Below, one piece after another: positions 1 to 9,070 of a stretch of 32,236 nt of DNA. Each line of letters opens with the position of its first letter. Position 1 is the stretch's first letter. Both the position numbers and the translations under genes were made by a program. Below the pieces are notes generated by a model. The model saw nothing but the letters and a program-made list of their open reading frames with translations, was not told the origin of the DNA and did not search any database. The DNA lies in NCBI GenBank assembly GCA_024222455.1, contig JAAEPD010000278.1, positions 1 through 32,236 of the forward strand, written 5' to 3'. Source of the stretch: Aureispira sp. Lineage in GTDB: Bacteria; Bacteroidota; Bacteroidia; Chitinophagales; Saprospiraceae.

Positions 1-82
1 ATTAATTGCCTATCAATATTTAGATAAAAAACCAGCTATTTATTATCCTTCATTAACTAATGTTCAACATAAAGCTGCTTAA
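1..82 (+). CDS. 3' end of a possible truncated gene
   Basis: From base 2 one + strand frame stays open for 26 codons and stops at TAA (80-82), ending in Val-Gln-His-Lys-Ala-Ala. The start lies outside the window. The tail is hydrophilic with several Tyr and Pro, and I do not recognise a family. The next gene is convergent and no + strand terminator follows closely. A run of 26 open codons in AT-rich DNA can occur by chance, so this is only a likely gene end. Confidence 0.35.
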   Translation, partial: LIAYQYLDKKPAIYYPSLTNVQHKAA

Positions 83-162
83 TTTCTAATCCTTAGTTCA
101 CGTTAGAATTAATGAATGGCACTTATGAGTTGATGAATAGGTGAATTTTGGGAATGAGCAAT

Positions 163-199
163 AAAAAAAGGTCGAATAACATACATTTGTTATTCGACC
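163..199 (-). terminator. Intrinsic terminator of the dsbD gene
   Basis: There is a perfect 11-bp inverted repeat (170-180 with 189-199, 8-nt loop). Read on the minus strand it is followed directly by seven T (169-163). It lies 24 nt after the dsbD stop codon. The + strand side has no T run, so it acts for the minus strand only. Confidence 0.85.
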
Positions 200-222
200 C
201 AGTCTAATAAAAGACGACCAAT

Positions 223-2817
223 TTATTTCATTCCGATATAAGTATTCATCGCTTTAAATTTCTTTAGCCCTTCCTCCAAAAAGCCTTTGTACGTAGCAAT
301 ATCTGGAGTATATGCTCTAGGGCTATTTAGTACATCCTCATTCGGACTAATTAGTATATAATAAGGTTGAGACTGCTTCTCAAAGTTGACCAGTTGGAAA
401 GTAGCCCACAAGCTACCAACTGTACGTAGTTTTTGACCATTTTTATCAACTAGTGTTTTTTCTAACTTTTTACGATCATCTACATAAAGAGAAACCAAGA
501 TATAATCCTCATTTATAATTCTATTCACCTCTTCATCTACCCATACATTTTCTTCCATTTTACGGCAGTTTACACAACCATAACCTGTGAAGTCAACTAA
601 GACTGGCTTATTAATTTTTTTAGCATATTTCAAAGCCATATAATAATCATCAAAACACTGATTGATACCTGGAGGACAGTGATCGCTCAAGCCTTCTATC
701 TCACTACCAACAGGAACATCTGCTCTAGGACATTCTTTGATGTAAGAATAACAAGCTGAAGGAGCCAAACCACTCAATAAAGATGGAGTATGGAACGCAC
801 CTGTTTTAGGATTTGTCATGAAACCAGAAGCAATATATACTGCAAATACAGCAGTTAACGCAGCTAATCCTTTTCGAGCATTACCAATTTTAGCGTTAGG
901 ATTATCGTGTGGGAATTTTATAAGCCCAAAGAGATATAAGGAAGTGGCTGCAAAAACTAATGCCCAAATAGCTATAAATGCCTCATAAGGTAATATTCCC
1001 CAATGTTCTGTTAAGTCAGCAGTAGACAAGAATTTGAAGGCAAAAGCCAACTCTAAAAATCCTAAAACTACTTTCACGCTAGTCATCCAACCTCCCGAAC
1101 GAGGAAGTGAGTTGAGCCAACCTGGAAATATAGCAAATAAGGTAAATGGTAAAGCTAAGGCAATAGAGAATCCAAGCATTCCTGCAAAAGGACCAGCTAC
1201 ATCACCATTAGCTGCAGCTTGCACCAACAATGTCCCAATGATAGGACCTGTACAAGAAAACGATACTAAGGATAAAGTAAAGGCCATAAAGAAAATACCA
1301 ATCAAACCACCTTTGTCAGCAGCTTGATCTGATTTATTACTCCAAGACGAAGGCAATGTTATTTCGTAATAACCAAAGAAAGAAAATGCAAATACTGTAA
1401 ACAGTACAAAGAACCCTAAGTTGGCTACCCACCAAGTAGAAAACCAGTTCAAGAAATCAGGTCCCAAAAGAATAGTGACCAAAAGTCCTAAACCTGTATA
1501 AATGGCAATAATAGAAGCACCATATATTGTTGCATTACGGATACCTTCTGCTTTAGATTTACTACGTTTAGTAAAGAAAGATACGGTCAATGGAATCATT
1601 GGAAAGACACAAGGTGTCAACAAGGCAATCAGACCACCACCAAAACCTAAGATAAATATAGTCAACCAACTTTGTGATTTTTCGTCACTAGCTTGCTTAC
1701 GTGTCTTGATCAACTGTGGACGCTCTGGATGAAATACCTCACCATCTGTAGGTAGACCTTCTATACCAGGATTATCAGTTGCAGCAGCTTTTAGTGCAAA
1801 TGAAAAATCCACATCTGTAGGAGGTAAACATTTAGTAGCATCACAAGTTTGGAAGGTTAAATAACCTTTGATTGGTTTAGCAGCATCGCTTACTTTTATA
1901 CGTTGCGTAGAAGTATAGTCATGCTTGAATTTGATTAGATTCATATCAAACATCTTATCATGTCCTTCTATACGGTTAGCAGGATCACCTGTACTTTCCA
2001 CAGCTTTACCAACCAATTCAAAAGCATCGCTATCATCATAAGTCATTGTGATTGGAATCACATCGCCATCTTCCAAAAACTGAGAATAAGTATACCAACC
2101 ATCAGCTAATGCAGCTGTGAAAGTCAAGTCATACTCTGTTTCGCTCACCTGATTGAAACTAAAAGCCCAAGTAACAGGCTTGTCATTGTCTGGTGTATTT
2201 GGTGTTGGCTGATCAGGGTTATCTATTGGAGTATCAGGCTGTTCATCAGTTGTGTTATCAGGCTGATTATTGTCTGTGTTATTGTTGTCAACAACAGGAT
2301 CTGTATTATCTGTTTTGTTGTTGTTATTTTGATTATTATCTGTTTTTACAGGTTCAGCTGCTTTAGGAACAGCTATAGAAAAATCAAAATCTTTGGGAGG
2401 TAAGCAACGCTCATGATCACAGGTCATGAAGGTAAGATAGCCAACTATAGGTTCATCTGCATTGGTTACTTTTACACGTTGTGTGATGGTATAATCATGC
2501 TTGAAATAAATCAAGCTCATGTCAAATACAGGATCATGCCCTTCGTGGCGATATTCTGGCTTACTAGCTGATTCCTCTGCTTTGCCAATGAGTTGGACAT
2601 TTTTGCTATCGTAATTTATTTCTGTAGCTACAGGCCCTTCATCACTTTCTAAAAACTGAGAATAAGTCTTCCAACCATCTTCAATAGTGGCTGAATAAAT
2701 CAAATCATATTCTTGACCTTTTACATGTTTAATGCTTGCTTTCCATTTTACTGGATTTTGAGCAAGAAGTAAAGTTGTGGTCACACTCAGCAATAATGCT
2801 GTCCATAAAAATTTCAT
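223..2817 (-). CDS. dsbD: Thiol:disulfide interchange protein DsbD with a duplicated alpha domain
   Basis: DsbD carries reducing power from cytoplasmic thioredoxin across the inner membrane to periplasmic proteins. What is seen: a signal peptide (1-20); an N-terminal DsbD-alpha domain (about 21-153) with Cys133 and Cys138 before LPP; a low-complexity Asn/Asp/Pro/Thr linker (about 155-213); a second alpha domain (about 214-345) with Cys325 and Cys330; a CcdA-like membrane domain (about 385-665) with the two transport cysteines Cys403 (TPCVFP) and Cys522 (SCTGP); and a C-terminal thioredoxin-like domain with Cys748-Val-Asn-Cys751. At 864 residues it is much longer than E. coli DsbD (about 565), mainly because the alpha domain is doubled. 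The alpha cysteines are spaced CX4C here, against CX5C in E. coli. A third, free-standing alpha domain is encoded just upstream (3076-3531). The family call is firm; the purpose of the extra domain is unknown. Confidence 0.93.
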   Translation of the reverse strand: MKFLWTALLLSVTTTLLLAQNPVKWKASIKHVKGQEYDLIYSATIEDGWKTYSQFLESDEGPVATEINYDSKNVQLIGKAEESASKPEYRHEGHDPVFDMSLIYFKHDYTITQRVKVTNADEPIVGYLTFMTCDHERCLPPKDFDFSIAVPKAAEPVKTDNNQNNNNKTDNTDPVVDNNNTDNNQPDNTTDEQPDTPIDNPDQPTPNTPDNDKPVTWAFSFNQVSETEYDLTFTAALADGWYTYSQFLEDGDVIPITMTYDDSDAFELVGKAVESTGDPANRIEGHDKMFDMNLIKFKHDYTSTQRIKVSDAAKPIKGYLTFQTCDATKCLPPTDVDFSFALKAAATDNPGIEGLPTDGEVFHPERPQLIKTRKQASDEKSQSWLTIFILGFGGGLIALLTPCVFPMIPLTVSFFTKRSKSKAEGIRNATIYGASIIAIYTGLGLLVTILLGPDFLNWFSTWWVANLGFFVLFTVFAFSFFGYYEITLPSSWSNKSDQAADKGGLIGIFFMAFTLSLVSFSCTGPIIGTLLVQAAANGDVAGPFAGMLGFSIALALPFTLFAIFPGWLNSLPRSGGWMTSVKVVLGFLELAFAFKFLSTADLTEHWGILPYEAFIAIWALVFAATSLYLFGLIKFPHDNPNAKIGNARKGLAALTAVFAVYIASGFMTNPKTGAFHTPSLLSGLAPSACYSYIKECPRADVPVGSEIEGLSDHCPPGINQCFDDYYMALKYAKKINKPVLVDFTGYGCVNCRKMEENVWVDEEVNRIINEDYILVSLYVDDRKKLEKTLVDKNGQKLRTVGSLWATFQLVNFEKQSQPYYILISPNEDVLNSPRAYTPDIATYKGFLEEGLKKFKAMNTYIGMK

Positions 2818-2835
2818 AGTGATCTATTTTAGTAA

Positions 2836-2878
2836 TAGTTTGTGGGATTATACTATGGGATTCAAAACCCACAAACTA
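2836..2878 (-). promoter_or_regulatory. Hairpin in the leader of dsbD
   Basis: A perfect 11-bp inverted repeat (2836-2846 with 2868-2878, 21-nt loop) ends 18 nt before the dsbD start codon on the minus strand. It has no T run after it, so it is not an obvious terminator. It may be a leader structure or a protein-binding dyad. Function is inferred from position only. Confidence 0.4.
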
Positions 2879-2977
2879 GTGTTTGGTATATAACGTTTGT
2901 TATTATGGGAAATAGGAAGTTGATCTCTACAGTCAATTTCTCAAACACTAAAATAGGAAGCATTTATCAAAACAAGA

Positions 2978-3022
2978 AATCCTATTTTGAATATTCTGTA
3001 CAGTTCTATTCAAAATAGGATT
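2978..3022 (-). terminator. 15-bp perfect hairpin after the stand-alone alpha-domain gene
   Basis: The arms 2978-2992 and 3008-3022 are perfect reverse complements over 15 bp with a 15-nt loop. The loop itself contains the palindrome CTGTACAG. On the minus strand the stem is followed by TCTTGTTTTG, a moderately T-rich stretch. It sits 54 nt after the stop of the 3076-3531 gene and most likely ends its transcript. The stem is long enough to serve both strands. Confidence 0.65.
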
Positions 3023-3075
3023 CTAGCAGTCTTAACGCTTGATTAACACCAAAAAGACTTATGAGTTTTTTTTCA

Positions 3076-3531
3076 TTATTCTACCTTTATAGCAAAGTCA
3101 ATATCTGTAGGAGGCAAGCATTGATGGTTGTCACAGGTCATGAAAGTTACATAACCTTTTAGGGTAGAAGCAGATTTGATTTTAACCTTTTGAACAAACT
3201 TTACATGTTTTTTATACTTAGCTATGTTCATTTCAAACATGCTATCAAAGCCTTCAATTTTATCACCAACTTCTTCTACTTTGCCCAAAAGCTCTAATCC
3301 ATCTGCTTTTTCAAAGTTAAAAGAGGTAGCAATAGGTCCATCTTCGCTTTCTAACTCCTGTGCATATATACACCATTCAGGTTCTAATACAACATCAAAA
3401 ACAACATTATATTCATTTTCGGTTTCTGCAATCTTTTCTACTGAGAAAGTCCATTTTGTAGGATCTGCTTGTGCAAAGCTGCTTAATTGTGTTCCAATTA
3501 GTAAAAAAGTTAAAAATACTAAGGTTTTCAT
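3076..3531 (-). CDS. Secreted stand-alone DsbD-alpha domain protein
   Basis: A 151-residue exported protein with a signal peptide (about 1-21) followed by one DsbD-alpha (DsbD N-terminal, immunoglobulin-like) domain. It aligns throughout with both alpha domains of the neighbouring DsbD: KW near the start, GPIATS, then FMTCDNHQCLPPTDIDF with Cys133 and Cys138. In E. coli this domain takes electrons from the DsbD membrane part and passes them to periplasmic partners such as DsbC. A free copy could shuttle electrons from the same hub to other substrates; this is inference. It is encoded on the same strand as dsbD, 258 nt upstream, with a strong hairpin between them, so it is probably a separate transcript. 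One additional Cys (Cys54) is present. A degraded copy is unlikely because both redox cysteines are kept. Confidence 0.85.
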   Translation of the reverse strand: MKTLVFLTFLLIGTQLSSFAQADPTKWTFSVEKIAETENEYNVVFDVVLEPEWCIYAQELESEDGPIATSFNFEKADGLELLGKVEEVGDKIEGFDSMFEMNIAKYKKHVKFVQKVKIKSASTLKGYVTFMTCDNHQCLPPTDIDFAIKVE

Positions 3532-3640
3532 GTGCTAGTATAGTTTTAATAGTCCGTAATAACCTAAAAGTAAGCATTTACAATTAAGTTTTTAGTTAAA
3601 GAGCTATTAAAAATGATGCCATGCTTTTATAAGAAGCCGA

Positions 3641-4546
3641 TTATTTGGTCAATTTTTGGAATACGTTTTCTATCGTAAACAGTTCTTGATGCATTTCTAA
3701 TAGTACAAGTTTGTTTTGTACCGCAAACTGAAATAGGTCTGGACGTATATCTTTTTTGCTAGAAGCATGAATTTGGAATCGGCTATTACTAAGTTTTTCT
3801 ACACTAGTGATGCCTTCGATCGTTTTCAGACGATTAGGGTCTATAGTACCAGCAAATTCTAGTGTGATCAGCGTTTCTCCTGCTGCCTGATGTTGCAGCT
3901 CCTCTATACTACCATCAGCAACCATTTTACCTTTATTGATAATAATAACATGGTCGCACAAGGCCTGTACTTCTTGCATAATATGTGAAGAGAAAATAAC
4001 AGTTTTTTCTTCACTCATTTTTTTGATTAAGCTTCGGATTTCTATCAACTGATTAGGGTCTAAACCAGAAGTAGGTTCATCCAATATCAGCACTTCTGGG
4101 TTGTGAAGCATAGCTTGTGCCAGGCCTACCCGTTGGCGAAAACCTTTAGATAAAGAACCTATTATTTTGTGAGCTTCTCTAGTCAGGCCAGTCTGCTCAA
4201 TCATAGCATCTACAGCTTGTTTTTTGTTCTTGATCTTGTGTAAACCTGCAATGAAGAGCAAGTATTCACGTACATACATATCCTTATACAAGGGGTTATG
4301 TTCTGGCAAATAACCTATGCGTTTGCGTACTTCCATTGGACTCTCCGCTGTGTCAAAACCCGAAACAGTTACCTGTCCTGAGGTTTGGGGAATAAAGCAG
4401 GTAATGATTTTCATGGTGGTGGTTTTACCCGCACCATTAGGCCCTAAAAAACCTAATATTTGTCCTTTAGAGGCCTCAAAAGAAAGATTGTCCACTGCAT
4501 TTTGTGGACCATATGTTTTGGTTAAATTCTGAACAAGAACAGACAT
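3641..4546 (-). CDS. gldA: Gliding-motility-type ABC transporter ATP-binding protein GldA
   Basis: Cytoplasmic ATPase subunit of an ABC-2 type exporter; in Flavobacterium, GldA works with the membrane subunits GldF and GldG. What is seen: Walker A GPNGAGKTT (35-43), a Q-loop region with IGYLPEHNPLY typical of GldA (77-87), the signature LSKGF (132-136) with RQRVGLAQA, Walker B VLILDEPTSGLDPNQL (from 152), and the H-loop SSHIMQEV. At 301 residues the length fits the family, and the C-terminal accessory part (about 220-301) is present. No GldF/GldG permease gene lies in the window; in flavobacteria gldA is also apart from gldFG. The name rests on motif resemblance. A general ABC-2 ATPase remains possible, and gldA does not prove that the organism glides. 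A partial repeat element lies in its upstream region (4579-4612). Confidence 0.82.
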   Translation of the reverse strand: MSVLVQNLTKTYGPQNAVDNLSFEASKGQILGFLGPNGAGKTTTMKIITCFIPQTSGQVTVSGFDTAESPMEVRKRIGYLPEHNPLYKDMYVREYLLFIAGLHKIKNKKQAVDAMIEQTGLTREAHKIIGSLSKGFRQRVGLAQAMLHNPEVLILDEPTSGLDPNQLIEIRSLIKKMSEEKTVIFSSHIMQEVQALCDHVIIINKGKMVADGSIEELQHQAAGETLITLEFAGTIDPNRLKTIEGITSVEKLSNSRFQIHASSKKDIRPDLFQFAVQNKLVLLEMHQELFTIENVFQKLTK

Positions 4547-4578
4547 AAATAAGATTTATGATTGATAATTTACTGCTG

Positions 4579-4612
4579 TTTTTAACCGAGTTGGGTTAAA
4601 AATGCATGGACT
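4579..4612. repeat. Partial copy (C) of the three-stem repeat element
   Basis: The arms 4579-4587 and 4594-4602 form a perfect 9-bp stem, followed by TGCATGGACT. This matches the last hairpin and right end of the elements at 11708-11788 and 24680-24759. The stem sequence differs from those copies but pairing is kept. The left third of the element is absent, and relative to the downstream gene (gldA, minus strand) the copy is inverted compared with the other two. Confidence 0.55.
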
Positions 4613-4627
4613 ATTTTTTATAATGAA

Positions 4628-4642
4628 AGAGTAAAATACTCT
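4628..4642 (-). terminator. Possible weak terminator after the 771-residue membrane protein gene
   Basis: A perfect 6-bp stem (4628-4633 with 4637-4642, loop AAA) lies 38 nt after the stop at 4681 on the minus strand and is followed by TTTCATT. The stem is short and the T run is broken, so termination would be weak at best. Confidence 0.3.
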
Positions 4643-4680
4643 AAGTGCTAAATTACAAACGTTTTTTCTGAACAATTATT

Positions 4681-6996
4681 CTAGTAAACTTTGTGGACAA
4701 CCTTAAAATCGTCTAACCAAACAGTTGTAGGTTTGTTGTTCCAATAATAAAATTTTAGAGTTCCTTGCTCAAAGTTATTAGGTATAATACAGTTCGTTTT
4801 TATGAATTGCCAATTTCCTTCAGTGGTCACTACATCCTCTTGAGAAATGTAATAATCCTTTCCTTGCACTACCAAAAGCCCTTTTGGGGAGTCTTTGTGT
4901 CTCCAGACACTAACTTCAACTTGATCATTAGCTTTTACATTATTGATAGTAGAAGTAAATCCGTAAGGATTGTCTGTATCTAGTTGAATACTAAAATTTC
5001 CTGAACGAGCTTTGTCTGAACTTTGAACAGTAGTGCCATGACAGGTGAGCAGTTTATCAGAGCTAATAAGCACTTTGCTACTATCTGATATTTGTTCTGC
5101 ATCTAACTCAAAGGTTTGAATACTAACAGGAGGTGCTGGATTTTTAAGCCTAGTCAAATCCCATTTATAAAAAATGAATTGAGCACTTTCTGCAACTTTT
5201 TGCATATTATATTTCTGAATAATGTGTTTGCCATTGGTTGCTACATTTTTACCAGGTTGCGCAGAGGGTATAGCCATAGGGATATTGGCCGTTTCTTTGA
5301 GCAAGGCAACCAATATTGGTTTTTCAGAGAATTGGTCAAGCAATTCAGCTTGAGGCTGAGGGTCTGTGAATATAGAAAATACCTGTTTGGTGTGTTTGAT
5401 AGGAATTCTAGAACTTTGGATACTGATAGTAGGTAGTCCTGTTTGCAAGGACATACTAAAGATCATTCTATTATACTTACCTCCATTACCATTCAATACA
5501 TAGCCACTTTCTTCAGAGCTATCATGATAAAAAGGAACAGGCAAGATAGCTTGATAATCCTTTGTTGGTAGTTTTGCAAGTTCAGCAATTTGCTGTTCTT
5601 GAAAGTAGTTCTTATGACTATGTGTATTCTGAAAAGCAACAGTGTCCCTCAGATCAATCAGAGATAAGAATACTAAGAAGAGGATTATACCTTTTGTATA
5701 ATTATTGTTAGAATTTCGCCAATAATAATCTGCTATGAAAACAGCTCCAATGCTCCATATCCAAAAGGCTACCCAAAAGAATCGAACTAAAGACCTAAAG
5801 TGTTCCACCATTGTGGTCACTTTATGTAGATAGAAAAAAGGATTGAGGTAGTTGAATAAGATATAGTCATCTCCAACCTTATATTCTTCACCAATGGCTA
5901 TCAAGAAGATAATAATAGAAGTGGCAAACAGGGTTAAGAATAAGCGTTGTTGAGCAAATATAGTTTTTAGCTTAATGGCTTTTGAGGGTAAGAACAAACG
6001 TAAACTTGTAAGTACCAATAGACCATACAGCGTGAAACTGCCAAGGTAACTAGCTCCATCAAAATAACCTTTTTTATAAGCAAAAGGGAAGGTGATACTG
6101 TTCACCGCTGGACGGTAGGTAAACAAAGAACCCACCTGCAATTTAATAGCATCCCAACCATAAGAACTATTAGTTGTGGAGCGTAAGTGATAATAGCTGT
6201 CCATTGTTCGGACAATACCCATCACTACTATAAATTCTAAAGCCAATAAGGCTCCTATACTGAATAAAGGAACTAAGCTTTTTTTGAATTCTTTCTTCTG
6301 AATAAGCCACAAATCTATAAACCAAAATAGCGCAAAAAAGGAAGAACTGACTGCTATAATCATTAGGTAATACAAATGTATAAAAGCAATAAAAACAGTC
6401 AATATACCTAAGCGAGCAAAGTGTTTTTTACCCGTACTAAAATTGCCATGTTCTTGGTAGTGATCATAAATCTTGAGTAGAGCCCATAAGGGCGCTAGTA
6501 TACAAAATCCTAAGCCTAGATTGAATGTACCGTGATATAAACCAAAGAATTGAGGGCTAATCCAAACTAAACAAATGCTCATGAAGGAGGCTAGCCATTT
6601 TGTTTTGATAAACCTGCTGATTAGTTTATAACTAAAAAATACAGAGATCAGTTGTAATAAAATACAAGCTAAGTTGAACAGTGTAACTCCATAAGGTGAT
6701 AGGTCATAGATATATGTCGAAAAAAGCTTGATAGGAACAGCTATAGAGGGGCTAAGATCTGCATAAAAGATATAATCTCCATAGGGATAACCTTGTTGCA
6801 TAAGCTTGCCAAATCCTAAAGAGGGATCTTGCTCTAAGTAGGCTTGATAGGTGAAATAGTTTTTAATACCATCATACCTATTCGAAAACATATAGTCGTT
6901 AGGACTTCCAAAAAACTTATTGAAGGCAATGATACACAATACTGCTTGTATTGCTAACAAAACTAATAGCTGCCTGTTTTTTTGAAGAAATTGCAT
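4681..6996 (-). CDS. GT-C-like multi-pass membrane protein with C-terminal beta-sandwich-like domain
   Basis: A 771-residue integral membrane protein. About a dozen hydrophobic segments run to roughly residue 455, followed by an exported soluble part. After the first membrane segment comes a loop with YDGIKNYF (Asp42) and then YPYGDYIFYADLSPSIAVP (Asp80). This placing of acidic residues in the first external loop is as in GT-C glycosyltransferases, which use polyprenyl-phosphate sugars. The middle soluble part (about 455-620) is shared with its neighbour (YQAILPVPF). The last ~145 residues form an additional domain rich in beta-strand patterns (ending TVWLDDFKVVHKVY) that resembles carbohydrate-binding-module-type sandwiches. 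It is the third gene of a unit with a GT2 enzyme (9071-9811) and a close paralogue (7173-9068). A glycosyltransferase role is inferred from topology and neighbours; no exact family is recognised. Confidence 0.68.
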   Translation of the reverse strand: MQFLQKNRQLLVLLAIQAVLCIIAFNKFFGSPNDYMFSNRYDGIKNYFTYQAYLEQDPSLGFGKLMQQGYPYGDYIFYADLSPSIAVPIKLFSTYIYDLSPYGVTLFNLACILLQLISVFFSYKLISRFIKTKWLASFMSICLVWISPQFFGLYHGTFNLGLGFCILAPLWALLKIYDHYQEHGNFSTGKKHFARLGILTVFIAFIHLYYLMIIAVSSSFFALFWFIDLWLIQKKEFKKSLVPLFSIGALLALEFIVVMGIVRTMDSYYHLRSTTNSSYGWDAIKLQVGSLFTYRPAVNSITFPFAYKKGYFDGASYLGSFTLYGLLVLTSLRLFLPSKAIKLKTIFAQQRLFLTLFATSIIIFLIAIGEEYKVGDDYILFNYLNPFFYLHKVTTMVEHFRSLVRFFWVAFWIWSIGAVFIADYYWRNSNNNYTKGIILFLVFLSLIDLRDTVAFQNTHSHKNYFQEQQIAELAKLPTKDYQAILPVPFYHDSSEESGYVLNGNGGKYNRMIFSMSLQTGLPTISIQSSRIPIKHTKQVFSIFTDPQPQAELLDQFSEKPILVALLKETANIPMAIPSAQPGKNVATNGKHIIQKYNMQKVAESAQFIFYKWDLTRLKNPAPPVSIQTFELDAEQISDSSKVLISSDKLLTCHGTTVQSSDKARSGNFSIQLDTDNPYGFTSTINNVKANDQVEVSVWRHKDSPKGLLVVQGKDYYISQEDVVTTEGNWQFIKTNCIIPNNFEQGTLKFYYWNNKPTTVWLDDFKVVHKVY

Positions 6997-7172
6997 AACT
7001 AAGAATGTCTATTTTTTTGATATTTAGGACTGACCTACTTTAAGCTTTAAATATCTTGACGTACTCTAATTGGGTTTATAATAGAAAAAATATTTAGCGA
7101 AAATAAAGTAAAATCAGTGTTTCAATAGCTTTTGTCCAAACATTTTAAACAACTTAGGCTTCAAAAGTAGAT

Positions 7173-9068
7173 TTAGTTGCTTTTGAGTTGGGCAATATTC
7201 CATTCAAAAAGGATATAGGTAGGGTCTTCAGCTATTTTGGTTAACTGATATTTACCAGGAAATTGTTTGCTCGAAAGCACAACACTTTTGCTTGGGTCTT
7301 TAGATGGAATTCTAAATTTAGAAGCTTTTGTAATATTCTGGTTAAACCCTTTATGATAAACGACCAATATAGGTTTGTCATTGAGTTGTTTTAGGAGTTG
7401 CTCATTGGGCTTTTGCTCTAAGAAAATAGAAAATAGGTCTTCTGTATGTTGTTGAGGAATTCTAGAGCTTTGAGTGCTCATAAGAGGTAACCCTGTATGT
7501 ACCGAAAACAATAGAACACTACGACTATAGGCCGCATTCCCATCTAGATTGAAGCCTTCACCATTGCCACCTGTATTGATATAAGGCACAGGTAGAATAG
7601 CTTGATATTTTTGTAGGTTAGTATCCTTTATTGCTTTAGATTTTAGATGCTTTCCTGATTGATGAAAGTAGTTTTGAGCATGTCCCTTCTGCTGAACACC
7701 TATGATATCTTTAGCATCCACTACCGATAAAAGAACAAGAGCTCCAAATGTTAGTTGAACGACTTTGCTAGAATGCTGACGCCAGTAGTAGTCGGCTAAA
7801 TAGGCCATAGCAAAACTAAATACCCAGAATGTAGGCCATACAAATCGAGCTAAACACCTAAATTGTTCTATTTGTGAAGTAAACTTATGTATATGGAAGA
7901 ACGGATTCAAGTAGTTAATAAAGGTGTATCCATCTTTTGAAAATGTATAAAAATCGCCCATTCCTATAAGAATACATATAACTCCAATCCCTAAAAATGG
8001 AGCTAGGATAGGTTGTTCTGCAAATGCTTTTTTGAAAAACGAAGTGTTATCTCTTTTCCATATTTTAAGCATAACCAAAAAGCTAAGGCCATAAAGTACA
8101 AATGCTCCTAAATATAGATTAGACTCATAGTTAATTTTTCCATTGTAGGAGAAAATGAATTTAAACCCATTGAAATGTCGAGCAGTGAAAAGAGAGGATA
8201 AAGTTAGTTTCCAAGCATCTACATCATAGCCAGGGTTCCCAACATCCCTTAACCCATAGTAACTATCTGTTAACCAAATAGTAGAAAACACAGCAACTAA
8301 ACTAATAAAAGAGGTAAGCCCTAATGCTAATACTGGGGATAAACTAATGGACCATGTCTGTTGCTGTTTTGTTTTTAGGTGTAAGGCATAAAACAAGGCA
8401 AAAAATGCGATACACACTCCTAATATAGGCAAGAAATATAGATGTGTAAATGCTGCAAAATACACTAGTATTCCAAGTGCTGCAAGTTTCTTTTTATGGG
8501 TGCTAAAATAGTTTTGAGGTGATTCTTGATGTCCTTTGTAAATCTGAATAAGCATAAGAAAACACCACAAAATAAAGAGTGTGATGTGTAAGTTGAAATG
8601 GCCATTCTGAATCCTGAAAAATTGAGGATTAGTCCATGTTAGGCTAATGCTCAATACCCATAATATCCAAGGTGTTTTGACAAAATATTTTAATATTTTA
8701 TAGGTGAGCACTACCGAAAAACAGTGCAACAGGATAATAATAAAATTGAAAATAGGAATGCCATAAGACGATATATCATAGATATAGGTAGAAAATAACT
8801 TGATTGGAACAGCTATAGTGGGAGTCATATCTGTATAAAAAATATAATCTCCGTAAGGATAGCCTTGTTGGACCAGTTTAGTGAAACCCAAAGAAGCATC
8901 TTGATCTAAGTAGGCTTGGAAAGTGAAATAGTTTTTGATCCCATCATATAAATCCATAAACATAGAGTCTCCTGGATTCATCCAATATTTATTGAAAGCA
9001 ATAAGACATAGAATAAATTGAGCTAAAAGAAGCAACAATATTGTCTTATTCTTTTTCCAAAAACCCAT
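7173..9068 (-). CDS. GT-C-like multi-pass membrane protein (paralogue)
   Basis: A 631-residue membrane protein, clearly paralogous to the product of 4681-6996. Both carry YDGIKNYF with Asp42, YPYGDYIFY followed by Asp80, IAVPIKLFSTYIYD, and the later YQAILPVP segment, in the same register at the N-terminus. It has about a dozen hydrophobic segments and then an external domain, but lacks the additional C-terminal sandwich-like domain. It starts 2 nt after the stop codon of the GT2 gene, so the two are almost certainly translated from one message. A GT2 enzyme that loads a polyprenyl phosphate, next to a GT-C-like protein that could use the loaded lipid outside the membrane, is the known GtrB/Gtr-type arrangement. 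Applying that here is inference. 176 nt separate it from the second paralogue. Confidence 0.68.
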   Translation of the reverse strand: MGFWKKNKTILLLLLAQFILCLIAFNKYWMNPGDSMFMDLYDGIKNYFTFQAYLDQDASLGFTKLVQQGYPYGDYIFYTDMTPTIAVPIKLFSTYIYDISSYGIPIFNFIIILLHCFSVVLTYKILKYFVKTPWILWVLSISLTWTNPQFFRIQNGHFNLHITLFILWCFLMLIQIYKGHQESPQNYFSTHKKKLAALGILVYFAAFTHLYFLPILGVCIAFFALFYALHLKTKQQQTWSISLSPVLALGLTSFISLVAVFSTIWLTDSYYGLRDVGNPGYDVDAWKLTLSSLFTARHFNGFKFIFSYNGKINYESNLYLGAFVLYGLSFLVMLKIWKRDNTSFFKKAFAEQPILAPFLGIGVICILIGMGDFYTFSKDGYTFINYLNPFFHIHKFTSQIEQFRCLARFVWPTFWVFSFAMAYLADYYWRQHSSKVVQLTFGALVLLSVVDAKDIIGVQQKGHAQNYFHQSGKHLKSKAIKDTNLQKYQAILPVPYINTGGNGEGFNLDGNAAYSRSVLLFSVHTGLPLMSTQSSRIPQQHTEDLFSIFLEQKPNEQLLKQLNDKPILVVYHKGFNQNITKASKFRIPSKDPSKSVVLSSKQFPGKYQLTKIAEDPTYILFEWNIAQLKSN

Positions 9069-9070
9069 AT

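Noticed and set aside
2179-2355. Coding minisatellite or CRISPR-like repeat in dsbD
   Set aside because: The repetition is irregular Asn/Asp/Pro/Thr codon usage in a linker, without fixed-length repeats or spacers.
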